Shown piece by piece: positions 24,301 to 39,300 of a stretch of 64,000 nt of DNA. Positions within the stretch are counted from its first letter, which is position 1; each line of letters starts with the position of its first letter. This stretch comes from Melanocharis versteri (taxonomy: Eukaryota; Chordata; Aves; Passeriformes; Melanocharitidae): positions 548,008 to 612,007 of the forward strand of contig VZTG01008547.1 of NCBI GenBank assembly GCA_013397845.1, read 5' to 3'. The notes under the pieces are model-generated. The model searched no databases, was not told where the DNA came from, and saw only the letters and a list, made by a program, of their open reading frames with translations. The position numbers were made by a program, and so were the translations under genes.

Positions 24301-27300
24301 ATGTGTCTGTCACTGCATATACTTATGCACAGTGGATTTTGGATCCTAAATCCAGAATCACACTTAATTACTTGGATACAGGTATGCCCATTCTGTTTCC
24401 AAATGTTTCCAGCATGATATAACATAATGTAAAAATAACTTGTTTATGTTTCGTCAGTCAATCCCATAGGACTGATGGTAAAGCAGCATAAGGTCCTACA
24501 CAGAATAAAGAGGAAGAGTCTGCTGGAGATACAAATGTTTTTATTATGTCATCAGAATCACATCCATGTCATACATTTTAAGGATGATTATGAGTGTTTG
24601 TACACAAAGCCTTATAGTTTCTACTCAGGGCAATTGCAGAGTAACTGGGCAAAATACACTAGAGGTGATCTTCAACAGTTTGTGAAATTTGAGCTTCTTT
24701 TTAGTATTTAAGCAGTAAATGGTAGAAAGATAAAAGGAATGGAAGTCTTCTAAATCATCTACATAAACATTTCCATTTGTAAATATACATATAGACATAC
24801 ACTAGTATGTTACATTTTACTTAAGACAGTTCAGTCTACAGTCTCCTTATTAACTCATTTGATTTTCATCTGATACTATTTTTCTAGATTGATTCTCTCA
24901 CAGGCCTTGGAGTGGTTAAAGTAGAATGTGGATCACAATTTTCTGTGGCCCTTACCAAATCTGGAGCTGTATATACATGGTAAGTATTCTGTATTAGTTA
25001 TTTCAACAGTGTTAGATGTCACCTTGTCTGTAACAGATACCAGTGTTACACTTCCTTCACTGTTTTGATCTTCTCTTTTGAAAATTTTTTGAGTTCCTGT
25101 GTCTTGATTAGTAATAAAATCTGCTACTTTGGGGAACATTTTCTAGTGCCATGAATAAAAACTCCAAGTATTTTGTCTTGGAAATGTAAGCACAGGGTTG
25201 TCATTCCAGACATTGACCACTGCAAGATGCAGAACTTCCAAGGAGTTCAGTAGAATTATAAGCATGAAGTGTCATGCAGGGTGGAAGGTGATAGCATTCT
25301 CCTGTATTACCAAAGTTGTGTCTAGATTTTGGTGGCTGTAGTCTGAGAACTTGATTTTAGAAATAATTGTTTTAATCTTCCTACACCATTCCAGATTCTG
25401 TAGTTTAAACTACTAGACTGAAATGTTTAAAAAGACTTAGCAAAATACCTTCCCAAGTTCTCTCAGCTACCTTGTTTGTATGATATTAGATATCCTTAAA
25501 CTGCATGAAGTTCCAGTCTCTGAGATCAGTAAATACACTGTTTTTGCAGATGAATGCTTCTAATACTTGATTCCTTTAAGAGTTAAAAATTAGAACACCC
25601 CCTGGAAAAGTGGTAAAAGGAACTACACAGATTAAGTAGGAACATTGTTTTGGAGGTGTAAGAATCTCTACTGAGTCAGCAGAATCGCATCCATACAAAG
25701 TAGGGATGATTAATGTTGAATGTTTGGACAAAATTTTGGTATTGGACTATATAAGTACATCTGCAGGTTAAATGTCAGACACAGCCTGTCATTACATTTT
25801 TTCCACAGTTAAAACAACAGTTTTTAAATGTTTACTTCTCTGTGCAGGGGCAAGGGAGATTATCATCGCTTAGGCCATGGATCTGATGACCATGTTAGAA
25901 GACCACGACAAGTGCAGGGACTGCAAGGAAAGAAAGTTATTGCAATTGCTACGGGGTCTTTGCACTGTGTTTGCTGCACTGAAGATGGTATAAAAATCAA
26001 ATAATTTACTTATTTCTTAGCACTGAATTTGAAAAAATTGAAACTTTATCTTTTAGTCAACTGTTGGTAGGTTGTCAGTGCTAAAAATGCTGGTTCTCTG
26101 TGTGCGTGGACATATTTTGTGTTTGCAGATGTTGCATATTTCTTGAGCAGCAAGCGTGACATTGATTTAAAGTGATCACATAAAACTAAATTAATGAAAA
26201 TTAAAGAATGCAAGTTGCATAAGTACTGATGATCAAAGAAAAATACAGAGCTCTAAAGGCGATTACAGAATGGTCAAGCAGTAGCATTGAATGGATTTGG
26301 CTTTTGATTTTTTTTTTTGTGGGGTCTTGTGAGTTTGTTGAAGTGTTTAACTTGCTAAATGAAGCACTGCACGAACAATATTGCTTCTTACATAGCAGGT
26401 TGAGATAGTGAATATTCTTTGTAGCAGACTCACTCCCCCAGTTAACAAGTCTTCACCAATAACTGAGTGTTTTATAGGTGCTAGTGAAATATGGATGCCG
26501 AAAAGGAATGTGAGTAATGAATATTGCTGCAGAAAATGAATGCTCAGGAACAAGGCTGTTACTTTAAAAGTATTTCCCAATTATCTTGCAACAGCAAGCA
26601 CTTATTTTAATATCTTGTCTAGTAATACAGCTTATTATAGGATTTTTGTCTCATACAAAATAGTAAGCCTTTTAAATTTTTTTCTCATATTGGCTTGCTT
26701 TTGCTCTGAAACTGTCAAATACAGGCTGTTCCTGAAGTTCTGTTACTCTTCTGCTCTACCATCTCCTCCTACTCTGGAACAGAATCTTTCAGTTATACAA
26801 ACTATGAGGAGAGAAATGCATCTTATGCTAGCTGCTCTACAGAGACTGTGGACCTGACTGTGTCAGTCAAGACTTACCTGCACTAGATAGTGGATTTCAG
26901 GATGGCCATCAGTTGCAGAAATCTTGTTTACCGCCTAAGGCCTCATCCGGTTAAATAATTGCTAATTTAAAGAAAAGGCAAAAAGCTTGTATATTAGCTG
27001 CAGGATAATAAATTGTTTTTATTGATTTAGGGGAAGTGTATACGTGGGGAGATAATGATGAAGGGCAGCTTGGAGATGGAACAACTAATGCCATCCAAAG
27101 ACCACGCCTGGTAGCAGCACTTCAGGGTAAAAAGATCAACAGAGTAGCCTGTGGCTCAGCACACACTTTAGCTTGGTCAACCAGTAAACCTGCAAATGCT
27201 GGCAAGCTCCCTACACAGGTAATGTTTTTGGCTTATTGAATTCAGATTTTAAACATACTTTGTGTGCTTATTGCTGACCTTTCAGTAGGTGTATTTCCTT

Positions 27301-30300
27301 TCCAAATCCCTGCATAAGCTCAGTGTGCTTCGGTTTGACTTCAAGTTTGAGCCAGTTACTTTATTTTACTTCATTATTTCCAAAGGATTCAATTTTTCTG
27401 AGCTGAAAAAGCCTCTTCATTCAGTTTTTAATCCAAATGTGGAACTGAGTTTAAAAATTGGCAGGAATTTAATTCTGCCTTGCAGCTATGAAAATGTTAT
27501 GCCTTCCAAGGGAGTTCTTCGTTGCTTGCTTTATATTGAGAAGACTTGTTTTTTGAATATTCTGTATTTCAGCTATGCCTGGAAGTAGTGATGACAGGAT
27601 GTAAAATGTATTTGTTTATGGATAAACTGTAAAATATGGAACAGCACTTGTATTCTAGCCATCATATAATACTTGGTTCAGTTTAGATGGATACTTTTAG
27701 TCTCTTTTATAAGTCTGTGTATGAAGTTTTGACAGCATGAATAAGCAAATAGCTGAATTTCTAATACAAGTTTACCTACAAACCTAAAGTTTGTTGCTCT
27801 ATTGAATAAAATAAATTATATAATAATTCTAATTTACATTTGGATATCATTGCCTTTTCCTAGGTTCCTATGGAGTACAATCATCTGCAGGAAATTCCCA
27901 TCATTTCATTAAGAAACAGGCTTCTGCTCCTGCATCACATTTCAGAACTCTTCTGTCCTTGCATTCCAATGTTCGATCTTGAAGGAAGACTTGATGAAAC
28001 TGGCCAAGGACCCTCAGTTGGGTTTGACACGTTACGGGGAATACTGATATCCCAGGGAAAGGTATTTTATCAGAATGTTTCTGAGGGAGAGATTTGTAAC
28101 CGTAACAGAGAAGTGCTGTTTAAGTTGTTTCTGAAGAAAAAAGAGCTGTAATTTCAATTTGTTCTCTAAGCTGTATATCAGATATTTGCATTCTCATGGT
28201 GCAAACCTCTTTCTTTGTGTTCTTTCTACAGTGTTTTTCTCAGTTCTTCATCATAGTGCTTTTGTGTGTTGATCTTGAAAATAACTTTACACTGTAAATC
28301 TTCAGTTTGTAGTATAGCTGAATTCTTCTAGAGTATTCAGTGGATGATATCCTGGAAAAAATGTGAGATAGCAGGAAATGACCAATTCATACCTGTTTGT
28401 ATTTCAGTTATTAAGGTCAGGTGATGTACTAGTTGATGCAAAGCTCTGTGCAGGTACAAACTTGTTTTAGACTGAGCTAAAAGTGAAAATAGAATACCTA
28501 GGATTTCAATCTCAAGGGGATTTTTATAGTTAAGTCAGTCATGAGAAAATGTAGATAATTATAATGCTTCAAAGCCGCAACACTTACTCAAAACTTCAGA
28601 TGTGATAAGCCATAAAAACATGGTTTGCCTTCAGTTATAATTGTCAGTTTTGGGTCTGAATTTTCTCACTGTCACAGTAATTAGTCTAACTGAAAAAGTA
28701 ATCATTATACAAACAGACCAAATCTGCTGGCAGGTATCTTTGAAAAGAGAATTGGTTAAGTTTCCCCCTGCAGGGCTGTTCTGTGTCCTTAAATAAGACA
28801 CATGGCCTGTAACTAGACTTCTTAGTATCTGTTGTCTCAGGGTCTCTTTCTTAAAAAGGCTCCAGTAAAGTTGTATAGTAGAACAATCAAGCTATGTACA
28901 TACTTTACAGACCAAGGGAAAGGAAAGCTAGAAAGGAAATCCTCATTGTTCTGTTCATGAGACTTTTATTCGTTAATGCTATTAATTGTGAGTCCTTAAA
29001 TATGTAATGTTACATATAAGAATGTGTGTACAGGAGGCACATTCAACCTAATTTACTTAAGTCTGCAGAATAGTTACAGAAAGGCTGCAGACATAAGATG
29101 AAATGGGATATCAGGCATAAATACATCAGAAGCATTCACGAGGCATCAGAGGTTGTGATGCCATATTCATATCTAGGCATTTAAGTCAAGCTTACCTTCA
29201 GAGATTCTAAAAACTTAAAAATCTTCTTAATCTTCCTTGAAATTGACTGTAAAATTATATCCAAATATTTAGTGAGGGAACCTCAGCTACTTGAATTTGC
29301 ATGAAAAGGGCTATTAAAAAAAAAATTGTTGTTTATTTATTGCTTTCCATAGTGAGATGATCTCATCCTTGGCTGTTTTGATTGTCATTCTCTGATGTTA
29401 ATTATTCTCTATATACTTAAATTTTTCTGGTATAAACTAATTTATACTTGTACTCAGCACTATATTGATTGCTTAATAATTGTATCTGGCTGCAGTGCAG
29501 CCTTTCAAGCCACGGTTTTGAGTGATAGAGATGGGACTTCCTTCTTTACCTTTTTAGTATCCCCACTGTTTCAGACATGAAACGTATTAGCACAAATAAT
29601 ATGATCCTTGACTAACATCTTGCACCTTCATATTCTGTTGCTTTTTTATTTCCTGGGTTGAACTATGTGTTTATCTGCAAAATATGTGTAGGGTTCTTAT
29701 TTGATTTCAGTTTCACCATTATCTGGATTTTTTTTTAGGAGGCAGCTTTCAGAAAAGTTGTGCAAGCAACCATGGTGAGAGATCGTCAGCATGGGCCAGT
29801 CGTGGAGCTCAACAGGATACAGGTATCTTCAGCTAAGTTCTGATTCACTCTCTGTATGTTTGGCCCACAGTGCTGTGTTGGTCAAAGCCCTTCCTTTCGA
29901 TATCTGAGTGCTAAAGAGTTGAATTTTTATCAGAGACTCAAACAATGAAGAAGTGAATGCAGTTAAAGGGCTGCTTATGCTCTTTTCAGTATGTTTCTAT
30001 CCATACACTTGTTATGATTTAGAACTCACTACATCAGATAGTATAAGAGAGTAGTGACTCTGATGCTTTTCTTACCTTTCCAAATGCTCAGCTGAATGAA
30101 TGGTAAAAAAAGAAAAAAAAAGAAGGGTAAGAAAGAAAAAAGGCAATGAAAGAAAGCTCTTGAATATAATTAAAATTCAGGCTGATAAACTCTTGTCCTT
30201 TGCTGGTCATCACATGTAGTCATATTGATTGCAGAAGTCTTTGATACAAAAAGGCTTTTTTCTTTATCATTGATGTTAGAAAATGTAATGTTGTGCCTTA

Positions 30301-33300
30301 GGCCAGATATGCCTTTTTTCCATAGATACTTCTGTAACACAGAATAGTGAAACACTGTTTTCATTTAAATGGACTGCAGCCTGATCTTAGAGTCCTCATG
30401 CATTTCTTTCCTGTTGTGGTGGGTTCTTTTTTTTTTTCCTTAATACTGCCAAAAGTAAGAAAATCTACCATTTTTGATGTTAGAGTGGAGAAATTGTGAA
30501 AATTCAAACTTGTTATTTTCTGTTAGTGCACAGAAAGACATCCTGTTTTGGCTGGACCCTGTTTCTACTTCTTTGTAATTTTCTGTGGACATTTAAAATT
30601 TCTTGTGCTAATTATCTGTGACTAAAATGTGTTGTTCTAGTTTATTAGAATCATAGAATCGCCAAGTTTTTGCTTATTGAGTCCAACTGTATTATTTGGG
30701 AAGCTGAAGAGAGTGTACCAGAGATTTTTTAATTACTTTTTAAGTGTGTGAATTCAGAAAGTCCAGTAAATATTACTGGTATTTTAAGCAGGAAACTAGT
30801 GATGCATAGGTTTTGGGATCATTTTCTAGTGTCCTCATTCATTAATTGAGATAGGCTTTCTCTTGTATTTCAGTTTGTTATTTAAATCTGTCTTGAACCC
30901 TAGAAAAGAATTGGCAGCTTCCCTGCTTCATAGCTTCTGGGGGAAATAAAATACTGCTGTAACTAACTCTGTCAATTTAGCCAAGTGAGGACTAAAAAAG
31001 GTCATGTTCATAATCTGGCCTGATGACACAGTACCAAGTATGGCTTGAGTTAGCTTTTGCTCTGAATGAAAATGTGGATTCTGAAACTGATCCTTTATAA
31101 TATTTAATTGAAGACTCAAGGCTGCTTTACGTAGTCTCAAAAAGCTAAATGTCAGTGTTAAAAATTTTCATCTTATTTGCAGTTGTAAGTTAAAGCGCAG
31201 CTGGGCTTTAAGACCCCTTGGCTTTCAGAAGACTCTTCTTGAAGTTTATAGATTATGTGGCGCAGTCAATTCACTTTACCTTCCTTGGTATAAAAAAAAC
31301 AGATGAGTTTTTAATTTAAACTTGTTTTCCAGGTATTGACTTGTTTTTTACAATACTTCCTCAGTGTCTCTTGCTGTTTACTGCTTTCTTTGGAAGTACC
31401 AGAACTGAACATAACAGCAGTGTAAAACCAAGCAAAGCAACACTCCCTTCTCCTGGAGAGGTCCAGTGTTACAGAGACCAGATTCCTTTAGAGTAGATCA
31501 CATTCACCTTACATACTGCTTGGCCCTTTCTGTTGGGAGCTTTGTAATGGTGGGACATGGTAGTTTTCTGTAGTCTTTCTGCTCAGGGTATGTGAAAAAC
31601 AATGTGATGGCTGTATTGTAACTCACCCAAGTGCCAGCCTGGTGTTTCTATAGAATAAAATTGAGTGCAGATACTTAATGCTTTGAGGCGTAAGCATGAA
31701 GGCAACTTTGGATGCACACAGACAGTATGGGATGCTGTTTGAAGGACTGCATAGGGCAAAAGAAACCAAATTTCACACAGGTTTATCCATACTTCTTTTC
31801 GGGAATAGTCATTAAGTAAAGTGTTCCAAAACAGCATCTGGGCCTTGTTCTGGAAAGGTGTAATATGAGCAGTCAAAAACTAAGCCAGAAGTGAACTAAC
31901 AGTTAAATGACTAGACTGGGTTCCAGTGCTCAGGTTTACTTACTGACCCTCTTACTAGCAGATCAGATTTTCCTAGTGTTTAAGTTCTGGTGTAGTTCAT
32001 GCAGTGTCAAATGGACAGTGTGCTTTGACCTATAAGCAGATACTTTCGTAATGCTGTTAAAACATATCTTTGCACTGCAGTTGAAAGGAATTTCTTCTTT
32101 TTCAAAAGGAAGCAAATTTCAGTTATTAAGGAGAATGTCTACTTTCATGAATGTAATACAGCAAAGAATCTCCTGGTTTAATGTTCTTTACTGTCAAGGG
32201 AGGAATGTGATAGGTATGGATATATGAAGTACCACTTTAAGACTAGTTTCTTCCTCCTCACAAGGACTCCTTATGAAATGTGGGTTATAGGAATCTCAGT
32301 AACATGATGAGTAAAAATGGTCTGATCTTAAAGTAGGCACCGCATATGAATGAATTAATGATTTATTCTTTTTGAGTATCATTTCAAATTAAATAACTTC
32401 CCTTCTTCCTGGTTATTGTGTTCTCCCTTATCAAATGTACTTGTAAAGAGTATCCATTTCATGATAGCCTTCATTTTCTTACACTGATCAGGCTAAGGTT
32501 TTTTTGTCTGCTTGTGTAGAATAGTTCTCTCCCCTCTCCCCTCTCTTTCTTTTTATACTCTTATTTATTCTCTAGCATTTAAGTTTGAGCATAGAAAACT
32601 GAAACTAAGGGTGCAGGTGAGAATGTCAGTGCTTTTATAATTATTACACGGATATTTCTCTATGTCTTCTGGTGATTTTGTGACATATCTTTGAATTGTG
32701 TTTGTTTGCTTCATAGATCTGTCTTATTTAATAACTGTATATATTTCTCTTTCTTAGCTGATTCCAACTTAGAAGCTGTCATCTTTTTGTAAACCTTCTT
32801 TGTTAGTGTCTGAGTGCATGGCTTTATGTACTAGATTCTTCCCAACTCTGGGAGAGAATTCTTCTGGGTTGAAGAGAGTCTCATAGGATGGCCAGTATTT
32901 TTAAAGCTGTTTGAGATTAATACAAAGTTTCTCAATTTAAAACTATTTGGGCATAGAAATTTCTCAGAAATCCATTGAATTAAAACCAGCTTGCGTTGAC
33001 AGAGAACATCACATATACGTGAGGAGGATTTAGGTGTCTCAGCCTTGCAATAAAACCTGAAAGAAATCAGGTGGTTGTTTTATCCATCATCATCAGAAAT
33101 ATGCAGCATGAGAATGACTGGATTTTGAGATGAACTGTAGCTTGTAGTGTGACTAAATTTAGATTAGTGGGATGAGTTTGGGTTATTTCTGAATGAACAG
33201 TCTCATGGATATTGGTGATCTATGTGCATGTAGGAGTCCCTTTGCAGTCAGGACAGGCTGAGAATTATAAATTGCAGAACACCAAGGGAAAAAAGAAAAA

Positions 33301-36300
33301 TACTTGTGTTTCTTCAGCTCTCTGTTCACTTTCCATTTCTCTCCTCTCTATACTGGTGAAATACTTTTTGTATTCTTACACTCTTCATGTGTATCTCTTG
33401 CAGTAAAATCCATGGGAGTTTACTTGCATGCTAATCTTGGGGATCTCCATCAAATATTAAAATACACTTTTTCTTTAGGTGCCTAAGAACACATTACTTT
33501 TGTATCTATATACATATGTGTTTTGATAGTATTTACTTGTTTTACAGGCTCCTAGTAAATATCATAGATCCATATTTAGTCATTACCATTAATGAATATA
33601 AGAATAACATATATTCAGTTTTCAGGCCAACAGCACGGTCTCTAATCTGTCTCATGTGTGAGAAACTTACCCAGATTTGTCAGTTGAGTCTATGAGTAGA
33701 AATAGGATGAATTCGCTAAATGGACTGAAATCAGAAAAACTGAATTAGCGAAGTCATCGGCTGCTTCTTCAGAAACAAGAGAAGAAGTCTTTATCATCAG
33801 ACTTCATCTTTGCTATCCCTCTGTCTTTTATGTTCCTTTAAAGATGAACAGATACAGTGCTGGTTAGTGACAGATGAACAAAGAACTCTTGGAAGTTAAA
33901 GATAAGGTGGTGGTGGCTGGGGGAACTGAAAAATCCTTATTTATCTGCACAGTGATGCCAGCTGAAATGTGTTCTTACAGTGACTTTTATAATGTGTATT
34001 CAATATGTATATCAATAGGTAAAACGTTCCAGGAGTAAAGGAGGACTGGCTGGACCTGATGGTACAAAGTCGGTGTTTGGCCAGATGTGTGCTAAAATGA
34101 GTTCCTTTAGCCCTGATAGCCTTCTGCTTCCTCATCGTGTTTGGAAAGTCAAGTTTGTTGGTAAGAAAATTCTCAACACTCCACCCCTTCCTAATTTGCC
34201 CTTAACTTTACAGTTTTCTTGGGATTTACTCTTTTGGAGAACCTGAAGGAAGGAAGGAAGGGATCCAGAAAAACAATGTATGTGTCTGGGCAGAGGAAGG
34301 TGCTTAAAATGTTGGGAAGTAAAAAACCTTTCAAAATGATTTTATAAAATCCCTCAAGATTAATGGAAGTGTGTCTCTTCAGGTTCCAGGGGCAGCTGTT
34401 CTGCTTACAACAAACGTTCTGCAAAACCTACACCTAATTTTTCAGCTGTCTGAATTGGCAAATAATCCTGGCTAGCTAGTTTTACTGGTAGGGTGGTTTT
34501 TACAATTCACCTCTCACTCTGAGCTTTTAATGAAAAATATTTTAGATTGAAAAGCCATTCTAGATGGGCTAAATAAAACATACCTACTTTAAAATGCCAC
34601 TCATGAAAAACAAAGCAACACAATTCCTTTTCTATTTCTGTTCTATTTTATTGTGGCTAGCATATAGCACAAAATATTAGCTGAACTTTGTCAAAATAGT
34701 ATTTTTGTCACTGTGATACATCATATAATCTTTATGTTTTGCAATGAACTGGAGACATCCGAATACAGAGCCAAACTTCTGTGGTTTTAATATGAACAGA
34801 TACAACAGTGCAGCTTTTAGTAAACTTTTGTTTACGCAATTATCCCCACAGAGGAAATACAGTTTGTTTCAATACTTCAGTTATTTTTGAAAAAATGTTT
34901 AATTTTGAGCCTTTTTTCTTCTCCAAGGTGAATCTGTGGATGATTGTGGTGGAGGTTATAGTGAATCAATAGCAGAAATGTGTGAAGAACTCCAGAATGG
35001 GCTGACCCCTCTGTTAATTGTGACACCAAATGGAAGAGATGAATCTGGAGCAAACAGAGATTGTTTCCTATTAAATCCTGCTGCCAAGTCACTCCTGCAT
35101 ATGAACATGTTTCGCTTTCTTGGTAATTTCTTAGCAACTTCGTGATATTCTATGTGCTTTATGTGTAGTCGGAATACTGGGAATCTAACAAAACCAATAA
35201 ACTGTTTTTAAACTTACAGGTGTACTTTTGGGCATTGCTATCCGGACTGGCAGCCCTCTGAGCCTCAACCTGGCTGAGCCAGTGTGGAAACAGCTTGCAG
35301 GAATGAACCTAACAATTGCTGATCTCAGTGAGGTGAGAAGGAAGTTCCTGAGTAGGATACAGCTTACACAAGACAGACAGACTCTGGCATAAATTTCTCA
35401 AGTGATTGGTTTCCCTGGTTTTTATGTGCTTGTATTTTGACTGGCCTTTTATGTTTTGAGCCACTATACAAGGATGATTTGTAGTGACTGTTAAAACTGT
35501 AAATTTAAGTGGTTCAAGAGCAGTTAAATAATCTGTTTGAATTCTAGAGCGCTCTCAAATCTTCTCATGGGTTTGACTAGGCAATCTTTGTGGTTCAATT
35601 CCTACTTCCCAGCAGAACTTTCTGTAGCTGTTAGTCTGTCTGTTGTACCAAGATGCAATAACTGATTTGAGGGCATGTGCCTGCACTGTTCTGAAGTAAA
35701 AGAAAGTAAGTTCAAACTATTACTAGTTTGTGCTCACATACTGAATTTCACAAGCTTTCAATTTCTGTTTCCCGAGCTCAGTAAATGTGGAGTAAGACTT
35801 AGGTCTTCATTATGAAGAAAAGTTCCCTCTCAAATACTGTCACATAGAAATGTACTTACTGTAAAAGTATTGAGTCATTTACTTGTCAGTGAGGGAATTC
35901 CTTTTGTAGCAAACCCAGTGCTGGTAGGGATGATTATACTTTTAAGCTTTAAATCCATTTTCTTACATGATACAGTTTCTTGGCAAATGCCCTCCAAAGA
36001 GATTGAAATCTAGAATACATGCACTCTCCCACATCCAACATAATGAAATTGTATGTAAAATACTAAGCCATTTTATGGCTTTGAACTCAAGTTAGATGAA
36101 TTGTGGTCAGACATTGGTCAAAGCTTTTGGTAGGTGACACATGATGCACTGCTTTTGGTATGCAAGAGATGCTGTTGTATAGTGCTCGTAAACTGACTTG
36201 AACTCGGGCTTCTTACTTTCAAAGGTTGATAAAGATTTTATTCCTGGGCTTATGTACATTCGAGACAATGAAGCTACTTCAGAGGAATTTGAAGCTATGA

Positions 36301-39300
36301 GCCTCCCATTCACTGTGCCTAATGCAAGTGGTCAAGATATTCAGCTGAGTTCCAAGTACACCCATATTACACTGGATAATAGAGCGGAATATGTGAGGCT
36401 GGCAATAAACTACAGGTTTGTTGAATAAATCATTAAAATTACTGATATGAATATGCATTTTATTTTTAAAATATATATCAGCTTTTAAACAATATGCAAC
36501 TATAGCCTGTTATATACAAGTGTTTTAATATTTTCATGTGATTACAGTGTTGATTTTCTGATTTCACTTATTGTATCCAAGGAGAAAAATCTTAAACTTT
36601 ATTTTTAGGAAGCAAAACAAATGAGCAGGTATGGCTCTAGATTTGTCCTGACAAAGCAGTTTTGGCAGCCAGTTTTACTGGTGGAGAAATGTCCCATGCA
36701 TCTCATTCTTCCTGTGGGCTAAAGTAATAGTCTTGATCAGTAAGCTCTTTGTGAAGAGAGCTTAGACCCAGTACTGCTGCACTCATACTTTTTCATATCA
36801 TCAACTGCAGCTGAGGGCAGTATCAGCTGAATTCTTACTCTGAGTTGGAATGCACAAACCAAAATGTTCTTTGCTTGGGTAGGACACCGATGCACACCCA
36901 TGGGTGCCAAAAGCTGAACACTGCCCAGAAATCAGTGGGAAATAACTGCTTGATGTTTGAGAAGACTGGCCTTTGGTTGCTTATGTGGCCAGGCAGCTAA
37001 TCTAGATGAGTACATCTCAGAAACAATTGTAAGCATCCTGTATCTGAAGCAGTGGGCCTAGTGCCTGCCGAAATACCTAAATTTAGAAAATTTGGATAAG
37101 AAGCTGGTTCAGGCTTGTTTTATTCACTCCACCATATTCCTCTTCTTTAGAGAGTGCTTGAGCAAGACTGTATCATCACAGTCTTACATACTTGCTTATT
37201 AGTTTGTAGTTATAGTGTCTGCCAACAATTATGAAGTACAGCATCTGTATTTCTTTTTTTTTCCCCACTGTAAATGGTTATGAACCAATACTTAGACCCG
37301 TTTCTGACAGTAAAGAGAGAGATTTCATTTGGAGCTGGTATTCCTTTGAAGAAGTGGCTTTGCTCTCTTGCTGGTTCTGACTGTCCTCAGAGGACATGAG
37401 CAATTCTAAAGCATTTTACAGTTAAAAGGCCTTGTGGAGAAACATTTAGAGGTTATGTTAAGTATCAAGTTTTGTAACTCTATGAAGCCCTTGAGAGGGA
37501 AAACTAGCACCTGCATAGAATCCACGCAGAAAAGTGGATGCAAAAGACCAAACTTGTCCCAACATCTTTGTTTATTTTGGTGATGACTAGCCTGAGGACA
37601 GCACTTGTAAGAGATGTGTCTCTGCTCTGGAGGGCTCTGTAAAACATCTCTGAAATTATTTGACAGGCAAAAAAAATTAGCAAAACACAAATCATGAGTG
37701 GCATCAGAAGCAGCAATATGTTACTCATCTGTGCCTGTCTTGAAATAAAAAACCCACTGTCCCCTCAGACATCGTATTTTAGTTCAGACCCATTTTTTTT
37801 ACCATAACATCTGTCTAGTGCTGAGAATGTTTGAAGTTAGAGTTTCAAGATACAGCCACTCTTCTTCTAAGAGCATCTTGTTTCCAAATGGGGTATTGAT
37901 TTTTTTTTGCCAGGCATAGCACATGAATAATACTGGAAAAAAAATATCTAAAACATTGGGAGATATTTCCTCCATATTGAGCTTGCTGTGCAATAGGAAT
38001 TAGTGTAGAAAGTCAAGTATCTTGTGATAAATGTTTGTTAATGTTCCTTGGTACATAGCTGGACATTTGAGGAGAATGGTTAAAGTTGCTTTGATAACAC
38101 AGTAATTTCTATAAATAATTGCTAGAAAAGACATTCACAGAAACTCTGAAAATGTTTCTTTGCAGGCTTCATGAATTTGATGAACAAGTTGCAGCAGTTC
38201 GTGAGGGGATGGCTCGTGTTGTTCCAGTTCCTCTACTTTCACTCTTTACAGGATATGAACTGGAAACTATGGTATCAATTTCTGCTTTGTTACTTCTGTC
38301 AGATTAACTTGGAGTGAGATTATTTACTCATTTGTTTTACTAATACAAACCTCACATTAAATGCTGTTTACAATGATTGCTGTGTGGTTGAAAACATTCA
38401 GTTCAAGGAAAGACTAGAAAATGTTTAATTGCCCTCTTGGTGTTAGTAAAATTATTGTGATCTAGCTTAGCAGTGATGTAATGAATTATTTCAGGAAGAA
38501 ACAAACAAACAAAACCAAAAATCCCCCACATGCCAGTGATCTCATGCCAGTGATCCAGGAAGTAAATTGGAGATACTTGTCCTAAGTTCAGGAATATGAA
38601 AAAAAGTTCATGACTGTTGCCTGAGGGGAAGACGTATATTTAGTATTATTGTACTAGGAGACTATGCATGGCATTTCAAATATTTGAATGCTCAGTTTGT
38701 CAGTGTAACAGTTGATTAAATGTTTTAAAGGAAGGGAGGGAACAAATCACCTGTAACTGATTTGATCGGACTTATGTAGCCTATCACTGAATTTTATTTT
38801 TCAGGTATGTGGAAGCCCAGATATTCCACTTCATCTCCTGAAATCTGTAGCAACTTACAAAGGCATTGAACCAACTGCTTCCTTGATACAGTGGTTCTGG
38901 GAAGTGATGGAATCCTTCTCCAACACAGAGCGATCTCTCTTCCTGCGTTTTGTGTGGGGCAGAACAAGGCTGCCCAGGACTATTGCAGACTTTAGGGGGA
39001 GGGACTTTGTTATTCAGGTAAGGTGTGTGGGATGGGGAAAGCTGGGGGCATCTTAAAAAGCTGGTAGTGGAGAAGTAGCAGTATGATGGAACAAAAGACC
39101 AGCCTGATTTCATTGAACTGTTCTGCAGCTTTACAGTGTAGATTCAGCAGTGCAACAGTTGAATAATGTCTATAACAGTTACACAGTGTATAGAACTATT
39201 CTTCTTTCTTGACTTGGACAAGTGGATATTCTTTTAATTTCCCAGCCATTTGTTTCTGTGAATTTTGATAGTTTTCCACTGTCAGTCAACTGTTTTTGCT

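Larger units (their letters stand above)
20209..27218 (+). other. HERC2: RLD3: third RCC1-like beta-propeller
   Basis: Exons 78-84 encode seven RCC1 repeats with the same strand signatures as RLD2: YGWGHNHRGQLGG, YATGYGAGGRLGIGG, YSWGEAEDGKLGHG, FTWGKGRYGRLGHGD, WSWGDGDYGKLGRGG, YTWGKGDYHRLGHG and YTWGDNDEGQLGDG. The propeller is intact and in frame, with no duplicated exon. RLD2 and RLD3 are clearly paralogous; compare exons 61 with 80 and 62-63 with 81-82. Confidence 0.94.

Noticed and set aside
31996..32050. Direct match to the human rs12913832 core in intron 86
   Set aside because: A few short words looked similar, but nothing aligned convincingly by eye. An alignment is needed before any such claim.
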